Assembly (NCBI GenBank): GCA_015698045.1
Contig: BLAL01000060.1
Location: 622,501 to 686,500, forward strand
Source: Rhizophagus clarus
Taxonomy: Eukaryota > Glomeromycota > Glomeromycetes > Glomerales > Glomeraceae
Reading direction: 5' to 3'
Length of the DNA stretch: 64,000 nucleotides
The notes below the pieces were generated by a model that saw nothing but the letters and a program-made list of their open reading frames with translations, was not told the DNA's origin and searched no databases. A program made the position numbers and the translations under genes. Shown piece after piece: positions 32,949-45,399 of the stretch (positions are counted from its first letter, which is position 1; each line of letters opens with the position of its first letter).

Positions 32949-34970
32949 ATATAAATTAGTTTTAAATGAACAATTGAACAAATAAATAATAAATTAATAA
33001 ACTATAAAAAATTAAGTTCCTGGCTATAGAAGGAGTAAATTTTAAGATTGAAAAAAAGAAAAAAGTTTTTTTTTTGAACTTGCGTACGTCTGTATAATTC
33101 TAAAGCCTCTGTTGCTTTGCCTTTGGATCTTATCATTGAATTTTGTTTTTCTTATCGTGAAATAAATCAAAATTAAATAATTTGATTAGAGAATTCTTTG
33201 ATTATCAATCAAGTCTGAATAATGAAATATGCATGTATTTTATAGAAATTCAGACAGTTCAAAAATTGTATTATATTTATTTTTCTGAACTCATTTCACG
33301 TGAATACAGTATATTGAATCTTAATTGCTTTTAGGTGAAAATCAAACATTAAAATAAAACTACGAATTTATAGTATACAGTGAATTCGTGCAGAAATTGA
33401 TTCAATTCACAATGGGGAATAACAAATTTTTTAAATTTATGTACGTATGCGCAAAATCCAATTCATGGCTTTTCATTGTGAATATTTTAATTCGTAATCT
33501 TAGGGTATCAATTTGTTCTTCAAAACTTTTTTTGAATTATATATACTTTTCAAATCTTATATTATTTATATTATTTTTATTTATATTTCCCATGAAGATC
33601 GATCTTTGAAACACTTGCAATGTACATTATTTTTTGGTTGGTTCTGTTTGGCTAATAAAGGATAATAAATATACGATGAAAAATTATTCCATTTCGATTT
33701 CTACTCAGATTTGATTTGAGATTATGTCACCATACTCATCCCATGCACATCTTATTAAAAAACTTTACGCCAAATATCGAGTTTTGTTATAAAACTAAAT
33801 TATTACCTAAGATTTTTTTTTTTAAAAAAAAAAAATTACTAGTATTAATTTTTTTACAAATTTGAAGCATGGAGAATTTTTTTTTTCTTTCATAAAATAC
33901 ATTCAACAAGCTTTTAACTTAAATGAGTTTAAATTCCTCCCTCCTTTTTTTTTTGCTTCTTTCTTTTTTTTTGTTCATAATTTTGCCATAAGTAACTAGA
34001 TTTTTTACGGTATAAATTTCTTTCTCTTTACTGATTTCATCTCTTAATAACGCTAAGATAAATGCAACTTTGATAAAAATTGTGGAGAATTTGGATTTTG
34101 ACACAATTTTACTGGATTCTTTATTCAATACTACACATATTATAGGCTTTAAAGAAAATGCAGAACAGATCAATAGGATGATATGCAACTTCATCCCTGT
34201 TACTGAAAACAAATTTTTAATATAAAGAATGAAATTCTACTCATTGAGACTCTTCCTTTTCAAATTACATGTTCAAACCCAAGACAAACCTCCCTCTCAC
34301 TGTACGTTTTCAGCCAGGTGTCTGAGCAATTGACATGTTGACTGATGTTAATCCCTCTGAGGAATATACTTGAATCGCCTTTTCTATTAGAATTTTCATA
34401 ATTGATATCGATTTTTTATTACTTTGAGCTTAATGCAACAACTGCCACCGTACTATTATATAAATAAATAAATTGCATTATCCAAATCCAAAAAATTGTA
34501 TATATTATGTGTGAAATGGAGGAAAAAAAAAAATCTTTTTTTTTTAAATATGTGGATAACACAATTATATGCTAAAGTGATTGTACTATACTGTATGTAT
34601 TCATTTTATATATTTATTCTTCCTATAACAGCAGATGGAATATTTTTATATAGAGAAGAGAATGACTAACTACTGTAATATAAGCAACCTATAGAACTGG
34701 TTTAAACACATATGATGATGGTACAGAAGTAAGTGGGAAATTGAATTAAATGTATTAAAGATTATCAATGGTTTAAAATATTTCCAATTTTTTAAAGATC
34801 CAATGATACCAACAATTAATGAAGGTTATGCTTGGTATATGTATAGTACTTATATCGCCAAAACTATTGCCATCCAAAACTATTGCCACTGTATTAATAT
34901 AATAAATTATAACAAATCAGAATTAACTACTGTTTTACTTTATCACAATCATTTACAAAATGTATCAGCA
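32949..34970. other. AT-rich intergenic DNA
   Basis: No supported gene. The frames at 33388-33609 (+) and 34212-33919 (-) have no recognisable motif. Poly-T/poly-A inverted runs occur near 33810-33840. The frame at 34803-35021 (+) contains a short local duplication (ccaaaactattgcca) and is not recognised. Confidence 0.4.
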
Positions 34971-35034
34971 AGTCAAACATCATTGTCTTGTAACATTGAA
35001 TATATAGGAGTTGGCCAATAATGCACTCTTTCAA

Positions 35035-35330
35035 ATTTGAATTTAATTTGTCTACTTTTCTACTTTGAGAGTTAACTTCTTATCATCTGGATCATTTGTT
35101 TCATCTAATAATATAAATTCTGGACCAATTGTTATATTTATTTATTTGATAACACAAACCTTGTAATTTCAGAACTTGATTTGAATTGCCATATGGCAGT
35201 TTTTTAATGACAACTAAAGATAATTACTCAGTCTCAGGACGTATGGTTTTTTCAGCCTTACAGCTGATTTCATAATGTAAAGGACACATTTCTTGCTGAG
35301 AGTAATTTGGTAAAGCTTGGTAGAGAACAA
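35035..35330 (-). pseudogene. Unrecognised coding relic
   Basis: The minus strand reads L-Y-Q-A-L-P-N-Y-S-Q-Q-E-M-C-P-L-H-Y-E-I and then T-I-R-P-E-T-E before a stop. After a frame change come L-P-Y-G-N-S-N-Q-V-L-K-L-Q and G-P-E-F-I-L-L-D-E-T-N-D-P-D-D-K-K. The composition is protein-like and unlike the flanks. I cannot assign a family. It is broken by at least two stops or shifts. Confidence 0.35.
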
Positions 35331-37722
35331 AATGAAATAAAAACTATAATGCTACACTCAAATCAATGCTCCTATAACTTTTGTCCTATTCTGAGTTTTC
35401 CCAAGTTTTGCTAAATGTAAATAAAATGAATGTGACCATAAATATTATCAGTTACCAGAAATGTCATATGCAGATCATTTTTATAATATATTAAATTTTG
35501 TGTAATATTAATTGTACCTTTTCATTTTGTAACCATTTGTTAAATTTAAACTACTGCGTCTATACAGATTATAAAATTGATAGTCCATCATGTGCTCTAT
35601 CAATTTTTATCGTTAACTTTTTTTTTCATAAAAAATTTTTTTTATACTTCACGGAATATACTCCTTAAAAATAAGCGTTTTTCAAGATCCAAGTTGTAAT
35701 AAAAAGAAAATTAAATTTTTAACAATAAAAATATATGTAAATTTATAAGAGGGAAAAGATTTTCTAAGGTTATAAAAGTGGCTAATTAGACGGTTTTTGC
35801 GTAAAAGGCAAAAAAAAATGATTTTTTACTATAATGTAAGAACTTTTATAAAGCTAAATGCAATAAAAAGCAAAATAAAGCGCTTTTTTTTGGTAATTTC
35901 TTATGTTTGTAACTCTTTATAATCTGCAAATATTGTTTTTAAATTATATTTTCACCAATTTTTCTCATTCCTTTTTTCTAGCGTTCAAAGGATAAGAATT
36001 ATTAAAGTATTTTAAAAAAATTAATATTACACTTTCTTTTTTGGTGAATTGTAAGTGATAATTTTTCTTTATGTAGACTGCTTTAATTATATATTAAAAT
36101 AATTGTTTTCTCACATAGATTGATTTTTTAAAAAAAAAATTATAGTGTTGAACGGTAAATACATATATAAGAATATGTTGATTTGTTTATAACTGTATGC
36201 TTAGTTTAACTTTTATAATAAAAAAAAGGTAAATGGATTTTCTTAATGTGAAATTTTTTACTTTTTTAATGTAAAAAAATTTTTTTTTTTGTAAGCTAAT
36301 TCATTTTTTTTAACGTAGGTTAATCAAAATATTTTTTTTATTAATCCCTGGTTGTATCATACTGTATGTATATTTATCATGCAATTCCTAAAAATAAATT
36401 AAAATTTTATTGTAATTTATCGCAAAATTTTTAATGTTTAATCAAAGAATTACTTTATGATACATTTGCTATATAGTTTCTTCTCCATATCCACTCCTTC
36501 TTCTTCCCTTCTCAAATACATTAATCAACAGATGCATGAGCATTCAAAATTTTCACTTTCAAAACTGAACATGGCTTGAAATCAATGTAATCATTGGTTT
36601 TTACCTTCGGATACATTGATCATGACATGAACTTATTTTTTGCTCATCTTTTAATCAAATAATATTTTCATCACGCTCTTCATCAGATTCTGATCCAGAA
36701 AATTACTTTCTGTATCACTTATTATATTTTTATCATTTTCATCTGAGGTAATTTGTTGAGTAAACTGTTTAGCCTTAGCGTGAATATTTGAAATCTAATT
36801 CAAATAAAGATTCATTCTTATTAGTATCCTCTATATTACAAGTTCTTATATTTACCATATAACTCATTATGACCCACTAAATTTTCATATTTACCATAAA
36901 ACTTCGTCTCTATCTACAAAATCTTTCTACAGATACTCATATTCACTATAAATTTCGTTCTCACCTACCAAATATTCATCTAAATACTCGTATTCACTAA
37001 TATATATTATTAAATAAATTGTTTAATAAATTTAACCCTAAAAAAAAGTTTATTCTTTAAGTTTCAAGTAAGAAAAATACATATATTTTTGCTAATATTA
37101 GTTTAAAGTTTTAATTTCTCACCATGTCTAGTAAATTCTAAAGTTTCTTTTACTTTTCGTTACTTTTAATAGTAAAAAGTATGTCAACTCCCAAGTGAAA
37201 TCCAAGTGAGGTAATAAATATTATACGAAAATTTTTTAATAAAATCATAGTAGCGGTCAATATGCACGTCTTTGTTATTTAAGTTTAAGCGCTATATTAA
37301 ATAAATGCAGTGTTATATTAAACCTGTATTTTTTGATTTTCGCAAAATTTAAGCTGGCATTATAAAATTGACCAGCATTACAAAAATTTTGGCCAGCATT
37401 ATGAATTATTCATCGGCAAATTTAATCTGATTTAACTAATTTTGGCTAACTTTGATCATATATATGTATACTACTTTTAATGATGGTACTTCGCCACAAT
37501 TTTTTTTTTACCGACCTTAATGAAAAAATTTGCTTTTCTTTTTTGTGACATTTCCTATGACTGTTATTATTATATTAAACTGTTTGAATATCATAATAGA
37601 TAATATATTAAGTTTAAAATAAATTTAACTAAATCCCAGTATTATATATATTATCAGAAAAAATTAAGATTTATTAAAATTAATGAAGACTAAAAGTTAA
37701 GATCGATGTCAATCTTCACCTC
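35331..37722. other. AT-rich intergenic DNA
   Basis: No gene supported. Between 35580 and 36350 there are many short T/A runs. Between 37230 and 37420 a gccagcatta-type motif recurs three times, without clear structure. Confidence 0.4.
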
Positions 37723-40700
37723 GATCATTGGAAAAAATTTTGGTCCACAGATCTGCACAATTCTGTGGAATCCAATTTTGCGCAGATCTGAGGACATGCC
37801 GATGCGCAGCACTGAAAAATTTCATGGATTTCTGCGCAGTTCTGCAAATACAAAAAAATCTGTGAAAATTTTCAAAAACAAATCTGCGAAATTTTTCAAA
37901 ATTTTTGACAATTTACAATTACTTTTATCATTAATTAACATCAATTAATTTATTTAATTTATTTAATTAAAGCATTACAAATAAATCAATTTACTACACT
38001 ATTAACTACACTATTTCGGGTATTAATATACTAAATTTTCTGGCCTTTCTTTCTTTACTTTCACTGTTTCATTGAAAATGTAAAAAACAGTTTTTTCAAG
38101 GTTTTTTACCTTTATATTAGGATTGGAACCTTTCTTTCAGTTTCCTGTGCCTGCAAAAAAAAAACTAATAAAACCGTTAGTAAACGTTTTGTTAAATAAA
38201 AAAAAACAAAAAAAAAAATTAAATTCTGTTTACTTTGAAATTTTATCCAGAGACAGGTTAGAAAACCGCAGACCTAAACTAATATTTTTCAAAATTTTAA
38301 TCTTTGAAATTTGTCTGATAAACGTCTGAAAAGCCAATGACTTATAAAATAAAAACGAAATGGTTAGTTGACATTTCATTTAAAAAAATAATAATAAATT
38401 TAAATTTTCGAAGGTAAATACCTTCGAATTCTTTTAGAAGACCTCCAGAAAGACGCAAATTTAAAAAATGAATTCGAAACATTAATTAACATTTCATTAA
38501 TAAAAAATTTTTTTTTATTTTAAGGATGATACCTGATCCGTCGTGAGATGGGGTCTATCTAAAAAAAATGAAAACAAACATTATTTAACATTCGTTGAAA
38601 TAAAAATAAGATAAAAAATAATTTTTTTTTACCTTTAGTCCGCTTCGAGTTTCAGATTTAAAAAAAAAGAAAAATAAAATGAAACGTTAATTTCATTTCA
38701 TTTCGTAAAATAAAATATTATTTTGAGGTTTTTTTACCTTCGAAATACTGTGGTCTGCTTCTTCCAAACCTAAAAAAAAAGAAAATGAACGTTAGTTAAC
38801 GTTTGTTGAAATAATAAAAAAAAGATATTTTAAAGTTTCTTTATCTTTAAAATACTGTAATCCGCTTCGAATTAGAGTTCCAAACCTAAAAAATGAAACA
38901 AAATATTAGTAACATTTCATAAAATAAAAATATAAAAAAAAAAATTTATTTCGAAGTTTTTTTACCTTCGAAATAACTTGGTCCACTTCTTCCAGACCTA
39001 AAAAAGAAAGAAAATGAATGTTAGTTAACGTTCATTAAAATAAAAGTAAAAAAAAATTATTTTTTTTTTTACTTACAGTAGTCCACCTATAAAGGACTTC
39101 CAGATCTAAAAAATAAAAAAAAATGAATATTAGTAACGTTCGTTTAAATAAAAATAAAAAAAAATAAAAATTTTTGAAGGTATTATACCTTTGAAATACT
39201 GGTCTGCCTCTAAATTCTGGACCTAAAAAATAAAAAAAATGAACATTAGTAACGTTCGTTTAAATAAAACAAAAAAAAATAATAATTTTCAAAGATATTA
39301 TACCTTCGAAATACCATAGTCCATCTCTAAAGAGTTCTGGACCTAAAAAATATAAAAAAATGAACATTAGTAATATTCATTAAAATTAAAGTAAAAAAAA
39401 ATTGTTTTTTTTACTTAATGGTCCACCTCAAAATGAAGTTTTGAACTTAAAAAAAAGGAGAAAAGCAAAACGTTACTAACATTTCACTAAAATACGAAAA
39501 AAAAACTTATTTTTTTTTACTTGAATTGGTCTGCCTCGAAATAGAGTTTCGCACTTAAAGAAAGAGAGAAAAGTGAAACATTACTAACGTTTCACTAAAA
39601 TACAAAAAAAAAATTGTTTTTTTTTCTTTACTTAATAGTCTGCTTCGAAATGGAGTTCCAGACCTTAAAAAAAAGAAGAGAAGCGTAATGTTACTAACAT
39701 TTCGCTAAAATACAAAAAAAAATGTTTTTTTTTTACTTAGTGGTTTACCCCAAAGTGGAGTTTTGGACCTAAAAAAAAGAAGAGAAGCGAAACATTACTA
39801 ACATTTTGCTAAAATACAAAAAAAAATTTTTTTTTTCTTTACTTAATAGTCTGCCTTGAAATGGAGTTCCAGATCTTAAAAAAGAAGAGAAGTATAACGT
39901 TACTAATGTTTCGCTAAAATACAAAAAAAAATGTTTTTTTTTTATTTAGTGGTCCACCCTGAAGTAGAGTTTTAGACCTAAAAAAAGAAGAGAAGCGAAA
40001 CATTACTAACATTTCGCTAAAATACAAAAAAAATAATAATAGTTGAATGTTAATAAGAAACGTTCTCCAAACAAAATATAAAAAAGAATTTCAAAATTTA
40101 CCTTCAAAATGGTGTTCAAAGACGCAGTTCACATATGAAAATGTGAGGTAAAGGTGTTTCTTTAACAAACTTAAGCCTGGGTTTGATAAGTGTTTCTTAT
40201 AAAGAAAAAGAAGTCTGGAGCCCTATGAAAAAAAAAATCCTGCATGTTGCAGATTATACACCAGATGTTGGATGAACTTAATTTTCTAAAAAAAATTACT
40301 CTTAAGCTTCAAAGCTTAAAAAAGAAAAAAATAATTTTCAATTTTTTTTAATAGCTTTAACAGATTATTTTGTTTAAATTAAAAATTATTTCTTTAAAAA
40401 ACATTGAAAAAAATTATTTTTTTAAAGTGCTGTAAAAAAAACAAATCAGAAGTGCAAAGCTTTATCAAAATAAAAAAAAAGTTTATGTAAAGTTTATCAA
40501 ATAAAAAAAGAAAATGCTGAAGATCCCTAAAGATTTTTGTGCGAAATGTTTTTAAAATCTGCAATTTTGGAGATTATCACAGAATTTTTATAAAAAAATC
40601 TTCAAAAAAATAAAAAGCATGACATGTGTAATATTGCGCAGATTTTTATCAAAAATAGTTAAAAAAAGTAGCAATCTGCAATTTTTGCAAATTGCCACAA

Positions 40701-40730
40701 ATCTGAACTGATATAACTTTCCCAATGATC
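37723..40730 (-). mobile_element. Element E: unclassified inverted-repeat element filled with an exon-like array
   Basis: About 3.0 kb. The left end gatcattggaaaaaattttg is matched by the reverse complement of the right end, gatcattgggaaagttatat. Behind both are repeats of agatctgc/aatctgca-type motifs (37748-37870 on the left and 40540-40710 on the right), as subterminal transposase-binding motifs often look. GATC at both outer ends may be a 4-bp target duplication or part of the TIR. No transposase was found; superfamily unknown. The interior is an array on the minus strand. Confidence 0.65.
38100..40140 (-). repeat. Exon/intron-like array in element E (about 17 units)
   Basis: About 17 units of about 100-120 bp. 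On the minus strand each has ...ttttttag, a block of about 30-45 nt starting gt(t/c)tggaactc or gtccgaa-like and ending before gtaaa(g/a), and a long A/T segment with gttaactaacgtt or gttagtaac before the next acceptor. The blocks differ more between units than the intron-like parts do. Examples: a block ending before gtaaaaaaacc near 38740-38770, and one at about 39630-39665 followed by gtaaagaaaa. Neighbouring pairs at 39590-39960 alternate two block types, which suggests duplication of two-unit modules. Confidence 0.75.
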
Positions 40731-41059
40731 CTGCTGAGTCTGAGACTGCAGTCCTGGTCTTAAAGACTGATCTATGTAGGATTGGGAGATGACAACCATC
40801 GAAGTATATATATATATATATATAAACTTTTTATGCATGTCAATTTTTTTGATGAAAATACCAAAATAGTACAGCGAATGGTTTTACAGGTATACAAGAT
40901 ATACGAATACAATAACAATATAATATTTATACATATATAATACTCTTCTGATACCCCAAGTTTGACTTAGTAATAATACTTGGGCATTAAAAGTGATTGA
41001 CGTGCCTAAATATACAAATAGGAACAACACAAATATTGATGATAATTAAAAATTTTCAG
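40731..41059. other. Spacer with an (AT)n run
   Basis: An (at)n microsatellite lies at 40806-40824. A short frame from ATG 40833 to a gtatac donor at 40890 could be a first exon for the frame below, but the phase does not fit, so I do not join them. Confidence 0.35.
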
Positions 41060-41463
41060 ATATTACAAATATTTTGATAAATTTTTATGATCCAATAATA
41101 TTATCAGATATTAATGTTAAATTATCAATATTAATATATTATCAATCGAACCAAATGGTCAAGGAAAAATTTTACGTCATTCAACTTCTTGTACTGATAC
41201 AATCGCAAAATGTAGAAATACTTGATAGTGTTTTGAGTAAATCAGATAGAAATTATTTTATTGAAGTTGTCAATAATTTTGTTAAAAATAGAGTTTATAA
41301 AGATCCTTTGTTTGGTATAAAAGAAAATATTCGGAAATTTACAATTGAAGTTAGCGAGATACAATATCCTATAATTAGTTTAATATCTGACTTGCTTAGA
41401 TTAAATGTAAAGATTAAATGTATAGAGAAATTATATGGTTATTTTGATATAGCAAACAAATAA
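41060..41463 (+). CDS. Hypothetical protein, possible last exon
   Basis: An open frame of about 130 codons ending TAA at 41461-41463, preceded by a good acceptor (attttcag ending at 41059). No ATG lies near its 5' end, so it would be a downstream exon. It is Ile/Leu/Val-rich with regular charged residues, and helical in look. No catalytic or metal-binding motif and no signal peptide are visible. The family is not recognised. The neighbouring telomere-like tract begins about 180 bp downstream. It could be a fragment of a larger gene. Confidence 0.4.
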
Positions 41464-41640
41464 AATATTGTCGTATCTGATCACGTGACTTCATTGATCA
41501 ATGTCACCGATGTCATAAATGAATGACATAGCATACATAGGTAATATTGCATACATTATAGATATATCATATATTTTTAATATAGCATTAGCTTGAAGCC
41601 TGCTGCTTCGCATCAGGTTAGTATTTATTAATAAAATAAT

Positions 41641-41822
41641 ATACAAATCCTAACTCTAACTCTAATTTTAATCTAATCTTAATACTAACCCTAATTCCTA
41701 ACCCTAACCCTAATTCTAATCCCTAATCCTAGCCCTAATCCTAATCCCTAACTCTAACTCTAACCTTAATCCCTAACCCTAACCCTAACCCTAACCCTAA
41801 TCTACCCCTAATCCCTAATACT
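41641..41822. repeat. Interstitial telomere-like repeat (CCCTAA)n, degenerate
   Basis: About 180 bp of ccctaa/tccctaa/actctaa/ccttaat variants. The most regular part is at 41772-41803 (four to five successive ccctaa). The orientation is that of a left chromosome end (C-rich strand on +). TTAGGG is the usual fungal telomere repeat. Confidence 0.9.
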
Positions 41823-42102
41823 TTTCCTTTTCATTTTTGTTTTTTTATATTTAATTGTAATAATGGCTATAATGCTAGTCAGATAGTCAGAATTAAATGA
41901 TCAGCATACTAATTTCCTTTTTTGGAATACTTGTGAAACCAATCTGGCCAGATTTTTGCAAGGGAAAATATTTCCTTTTTGGAATTTGTGTAACATAAAT
42001 TTCCTTTTTTGGCATAAGAAACTTCCGATTTTTGTAAGAAGCAGAATTTCCTTTTTGGGATTTTGTGTAATGTCATGTGATAATATGGCCAATAAAAATA
42101 AG
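41823..42102. repeat. Short imperfect repeats (ttccttttttgg) next to element G
   Basis: Four copies of a tttccttttttggaatt-like motif between 41917 and 42060, spaced about 40-60 bp apart. They give overlapping frames on both strands that I do not take as genes. Confidence 0.5.
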
Positions 42103-42458
42103 GTTATACCGAGGGGTGTAGGGGGGCCAACTTTATGGTTACACAATATGATTTCTGATTAACAAAACTGTCACAAATATAAAATTCATATGTGTTACTA
42201 ATAAAATATAATGATCGGCGAACAAAATTCCCCTGCAATTAAAAAAAATTACTGATTAAATGTGCCATCTCCTAAAATATGATGCCGATTAGATCCTTAT
42301 TATTACGCGTAAATTGTTAAAAATTTATTTGAACTCTTCGGAGAAAAAAAAATTACCATCAGCTATTTTTATTACAGCAAATATGGTAAGTAAAGTAAAT
42401 TTAATGCCATTTTTACTAATAAAAGTTAATTTGAGGTCTCCTTAAAATTTAGAAACGA

Positions 42459-43557
42459 GTGTTAAGTGATTATACAAACTCTCAAACGTTAAAAAAAATC
42501 AAGCAGCCCGAAGCCCTTCAAGAGTTATACCGTCTTAGGCCAGAATTTAATGGCAAGCCAGTTTATTTTTTTTGTAAAAAAACACTGTATATAGAGGGGC
42601 TTTTAGTTTATGACAAACAGGATAAAATTTTTTATGTTTTTGACAAAACAACCGGTGAAAAGTTTAATTCTTTTGCTTCTTGGATCAAGTTTCTTAAAAT
42701 TAAAAAGATATTTGGTGGTGAACGATCAGCATTAGCTACAATTTTCTTTGAACCAAATACTTCTGGTTTTAATTTATCTTCAATATTAAGAACTAAACCA
42801 ATTCCATATTGGAAAAATTACAACTCAGCAACTATAATAGAAGTTACATCGTTAATCAAAAAAAATATAAATTCAAAACAAGAGTTTTTTAGCGTAGGAT
42901 TAAAAGGAATTATTAATGGAATAGGTATCATATTTTTTGGAAAAGGACAAAGGATAGTGAAAAATTTAATTTTTAAATGGCAGGGAAATTTAATTTCTTA
43001 TGAATTATACGTCTTAGAAAAAAATATCAAAGAAATTGATGGAGTAGCAACTAAAATCGCAATTGAAAGGACTCTTTCAGAAATAGAAAAGATAATTAAT
43101 TACGTATTAAAAGCAAAGATATGTACTGGACAAATGACTGAAGGTATTGTAATTTTTTTAATGTGATAGAAGGTATTTGACAAGAGGAGTGATATTGATT
43201 TTAATTAATCTTTAATTTTTTAAAAAAATTATTATTTTAGGTTTTGAAAATGTGGTTCAACTCCGAGGTATTCATCTCGTAAGAAATCAAAAAAATCCTA
43301 ACAATATTCACGAACCTTTCGCAATCCTAGAAAACAAGAGTCAACCTGATGAAGCATATAGAAGAATAGACTGTTTATTGTTAGTAATTAATACAAATAT
43401 ATGTAAAAACTGTCAAAAATTAAAGAATACATTAATAAAAATCAGAAATCGAAATTCTATGAGTACTTTACCTACTAAAGTTGCTCATGCTTCTCAAGAA
43501 GTTTTAGCTAAAAAGATTTTGGATTTATTTACGAAAGGTGTATCTCAATCTATATGA
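42459..43557 (+). CDS. Unrecognised spliced gene in element G
   Basis: Exon 1 runs from the start at 42459 (TTG-led open frame; an in-frame ATG is not obvious nearby, so the true start may be an upstream exon) to 43143. The intron is 43144-43240 (gtattg...attattttag), and exon 2 is 43241-43557 (TGA). The join gives G-F-E-N-V-V-Q and keeps the frame. It encodes about 330 residues: a Lys/Ile-rich first part with S-A-L-A-T-I-F-F and G-K-G-Q motifs, then a C-terminal C-K-N-C-Q-K-L-x-N-T-L motif. A C-x2-C followed by Leu/Arg-rich helices is seen in several eukaryotic transposon proteins, but I cannot name the family and see no DDE triad. A likely continuation in another frame lies downstream (43580-43937). 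Confidence 0.6.
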
Positions 43558-43579
43558 AAAGTCGTCAAAAAACGTGAAG

Positions 43580-43937
43580 GGACGTTAATAATTATATTCC
43601 AGAAAAAGGCACCGCAAGTTTAAGAGAAAACTTGAAATCAATGCGTTCAAGTCATTCTACAACAGAAAATAAAAAACCCTCTCTCATGAAAAAAGCAAAT
43701 TTACCTACTAATCCTGCTCATGCTTTGGAACAACTTCGGGTATGGGCGCAGCTTGAAGAAGTAGAAGATTCATTCGCTAAAATGTTTTTAGTATCAGAAT
43801 TATTGTGGTTAATCTGGGCATTTGGGACTTCAACACCGTATAAAAAAAAACAAAAGTTGGTACCTATAATTATTTCCAACTTGAAAAATCGGTCACCTTT
43901 TACTGACGAAGCACTTAACAAAGAATTGTTTTCATAG
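43580..43937 (+). CDS. Downstream frame of the element G gene
   Basis: Open for about 118 codons, ending TAG at 43935-43937. It starts after a stop at 43577 and has no clear ATG until 43641. Lys- and Ser-rich at first, then a helical part with A-L-E-Q-L-R-V-W-A-Q-L-E-E and a hydrophobic M-F-L-V-S-E-L-L-W-L-I-W segment. It lies in a different frame from 43557, 23 bp after that stop, so it is probably the shifted 3' part of the same gene rather than a separate one. Function unknown. Confidence 0.5.
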
Positions 43938-44506
43938 ATAATTGTGTCATTGTTTGATATAAATAAAGTAAAAAAATTAACTACGATTAAAAAAATTTTA
44001 TTATTAATTTTCCGACTGAGAAAAAAAAATATTAATTATATAGAAACCTTTATTAAACATATTTGAGCTAACCAGAAAGCCAATAACGCGCTAAATGCTA
44101 TGAAACTTTGGCAGTAAACAGTTCTCTTGTATGCTACTTTATGCTTGAACATCGGCTTTTAGAAACGTTGTGTGTCAAAAGTTTTAGGCTTGAGATATTT
44201 TTTTTATATAGTAAAAAAAAATGATCGGTATAAATTCATGGGTGACAGTTTTGATGGTGACACAAAAAATAAGATGTCCCCCCCACACCCCTAGGTTATA
44301 CAATTTAAATTTATTTATACAGGTATTCTAAACGTTACAAATATTTTTAATTATATAGATAAATAGCATATATGTATTATTTTTGTTCTATGTAAGATAT
44401 TTATGATTTATCATTATTATATTTGCAATTGTTATAAATAAAACTCTGGATTTATTCCAGACAAGGCATGTTCACAAGTTCTCTTAAAGCCTTTATTTTA
44501 TTAATA

Positions 44507-44992
44507 CAGTCAGATCTCCATATAATCACCAAGTTGGTTACACCCTTAACTGGTGATTGTATAGAGGTGTGATTGTATATATAGTATATAATTTTTTTTA
44601 TCAGAAATCAGAAATAAAATTATTAAAATTATCTTAGTTTTGGCCTGAATTATAAAATTATAAAATTATAAATTACATGAATTGTATATTTTTGGACGAT
44701 AGCCATTTTATAAAAAACAATTTTGAAAATTTCTTATAATCTACATTCTAAAAAAGGAAATTTGTTTATAATTCTGGCTGAAATTATGATATAACTGAAA
44801 TTATGGTGACTATAAAGAGGTTTAATTACTAGTAAAAATAATATGTATGTTGCGGATCATGCAGTGATAGTGATTATAACCGAATTGTGATTATAAAGAG
44901 GTAAATTAACTAAGTAAAAGTCAGTTTCATAAAATTGGATTCTTATGTAGAGGTGTGACTATATAGGGTGTGATTGTATAAAGGTCTGACTG
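44507..44992. mobile_element. pogo-like MITE (486 bp)
   Basis: Ends: left cagtcagatctccatataat, right (reverse complement) cagtcagacctttatacaat, with TA at 44505-44506 and 44993-44994. Internal motifs of the gtgattataaagagg type recur in both halves. No coding capacity. The CAGTC ends and TA target match the element at 18074. Confidence 0.85.
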
Positions 44993-45399
44993 TATTTTAT
45001 TATTAAGTTATCTCTTTATTTGTGATGAATACCTGGGAATCTGACGTACAGGAATTGGTATTACATATTTGATTGAGATTTTTACAAGTTGTATTTAAAG
45101 TGTTGATAAATAAACCTTCTGCTACCACGAAATAATAATTGTTAGCGATTGCTAATGTCAAAGAACTGACCCAACAATATTAAGAAAATTTTTTTAACTT
45201 TTTTCTTTTGCTTATTTTTTTTAAATATTATATAAATATCTTTTACACTATTTTAAAAATAAAAAAAGGGTTTTATTTTTTATCACACTTGCGACATGTT
45301 ATATGGGTCATGCCACTGAATTTTATTAGCAGAAAACTTTATACCATAATTCTGCAACGCAAAACGTAACATGTGATTTTTTTTAGATCTTTCCAGTTC

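Larger units (their letters stand above)
42110..44294 (+). mobile_element. Element G: TIR element with an unrecognised gene
   Basis: 2185 bp with a 7-bp target duplication gttatac (42103-42109 and 44295-44301). Ends: left cgaggggtgtaggggggcca; the reverse complement of the right end is ctaggggtgtgggggggaca. The internal homology goes on (caaaactgtcac near both ends). G-rich ends with 7-8-bp duplications occur in hAT and P-like groups, but the coding content shows no hAT signature. One spliced plus-strand gene fills the interior. Confidence 0.8.

Noticed and set aside
41901-42162. Overlapping short frames on both strands before element G
   Set aside because: Both arise from a short ttccttttttgg repeat; no motif and no splice context.
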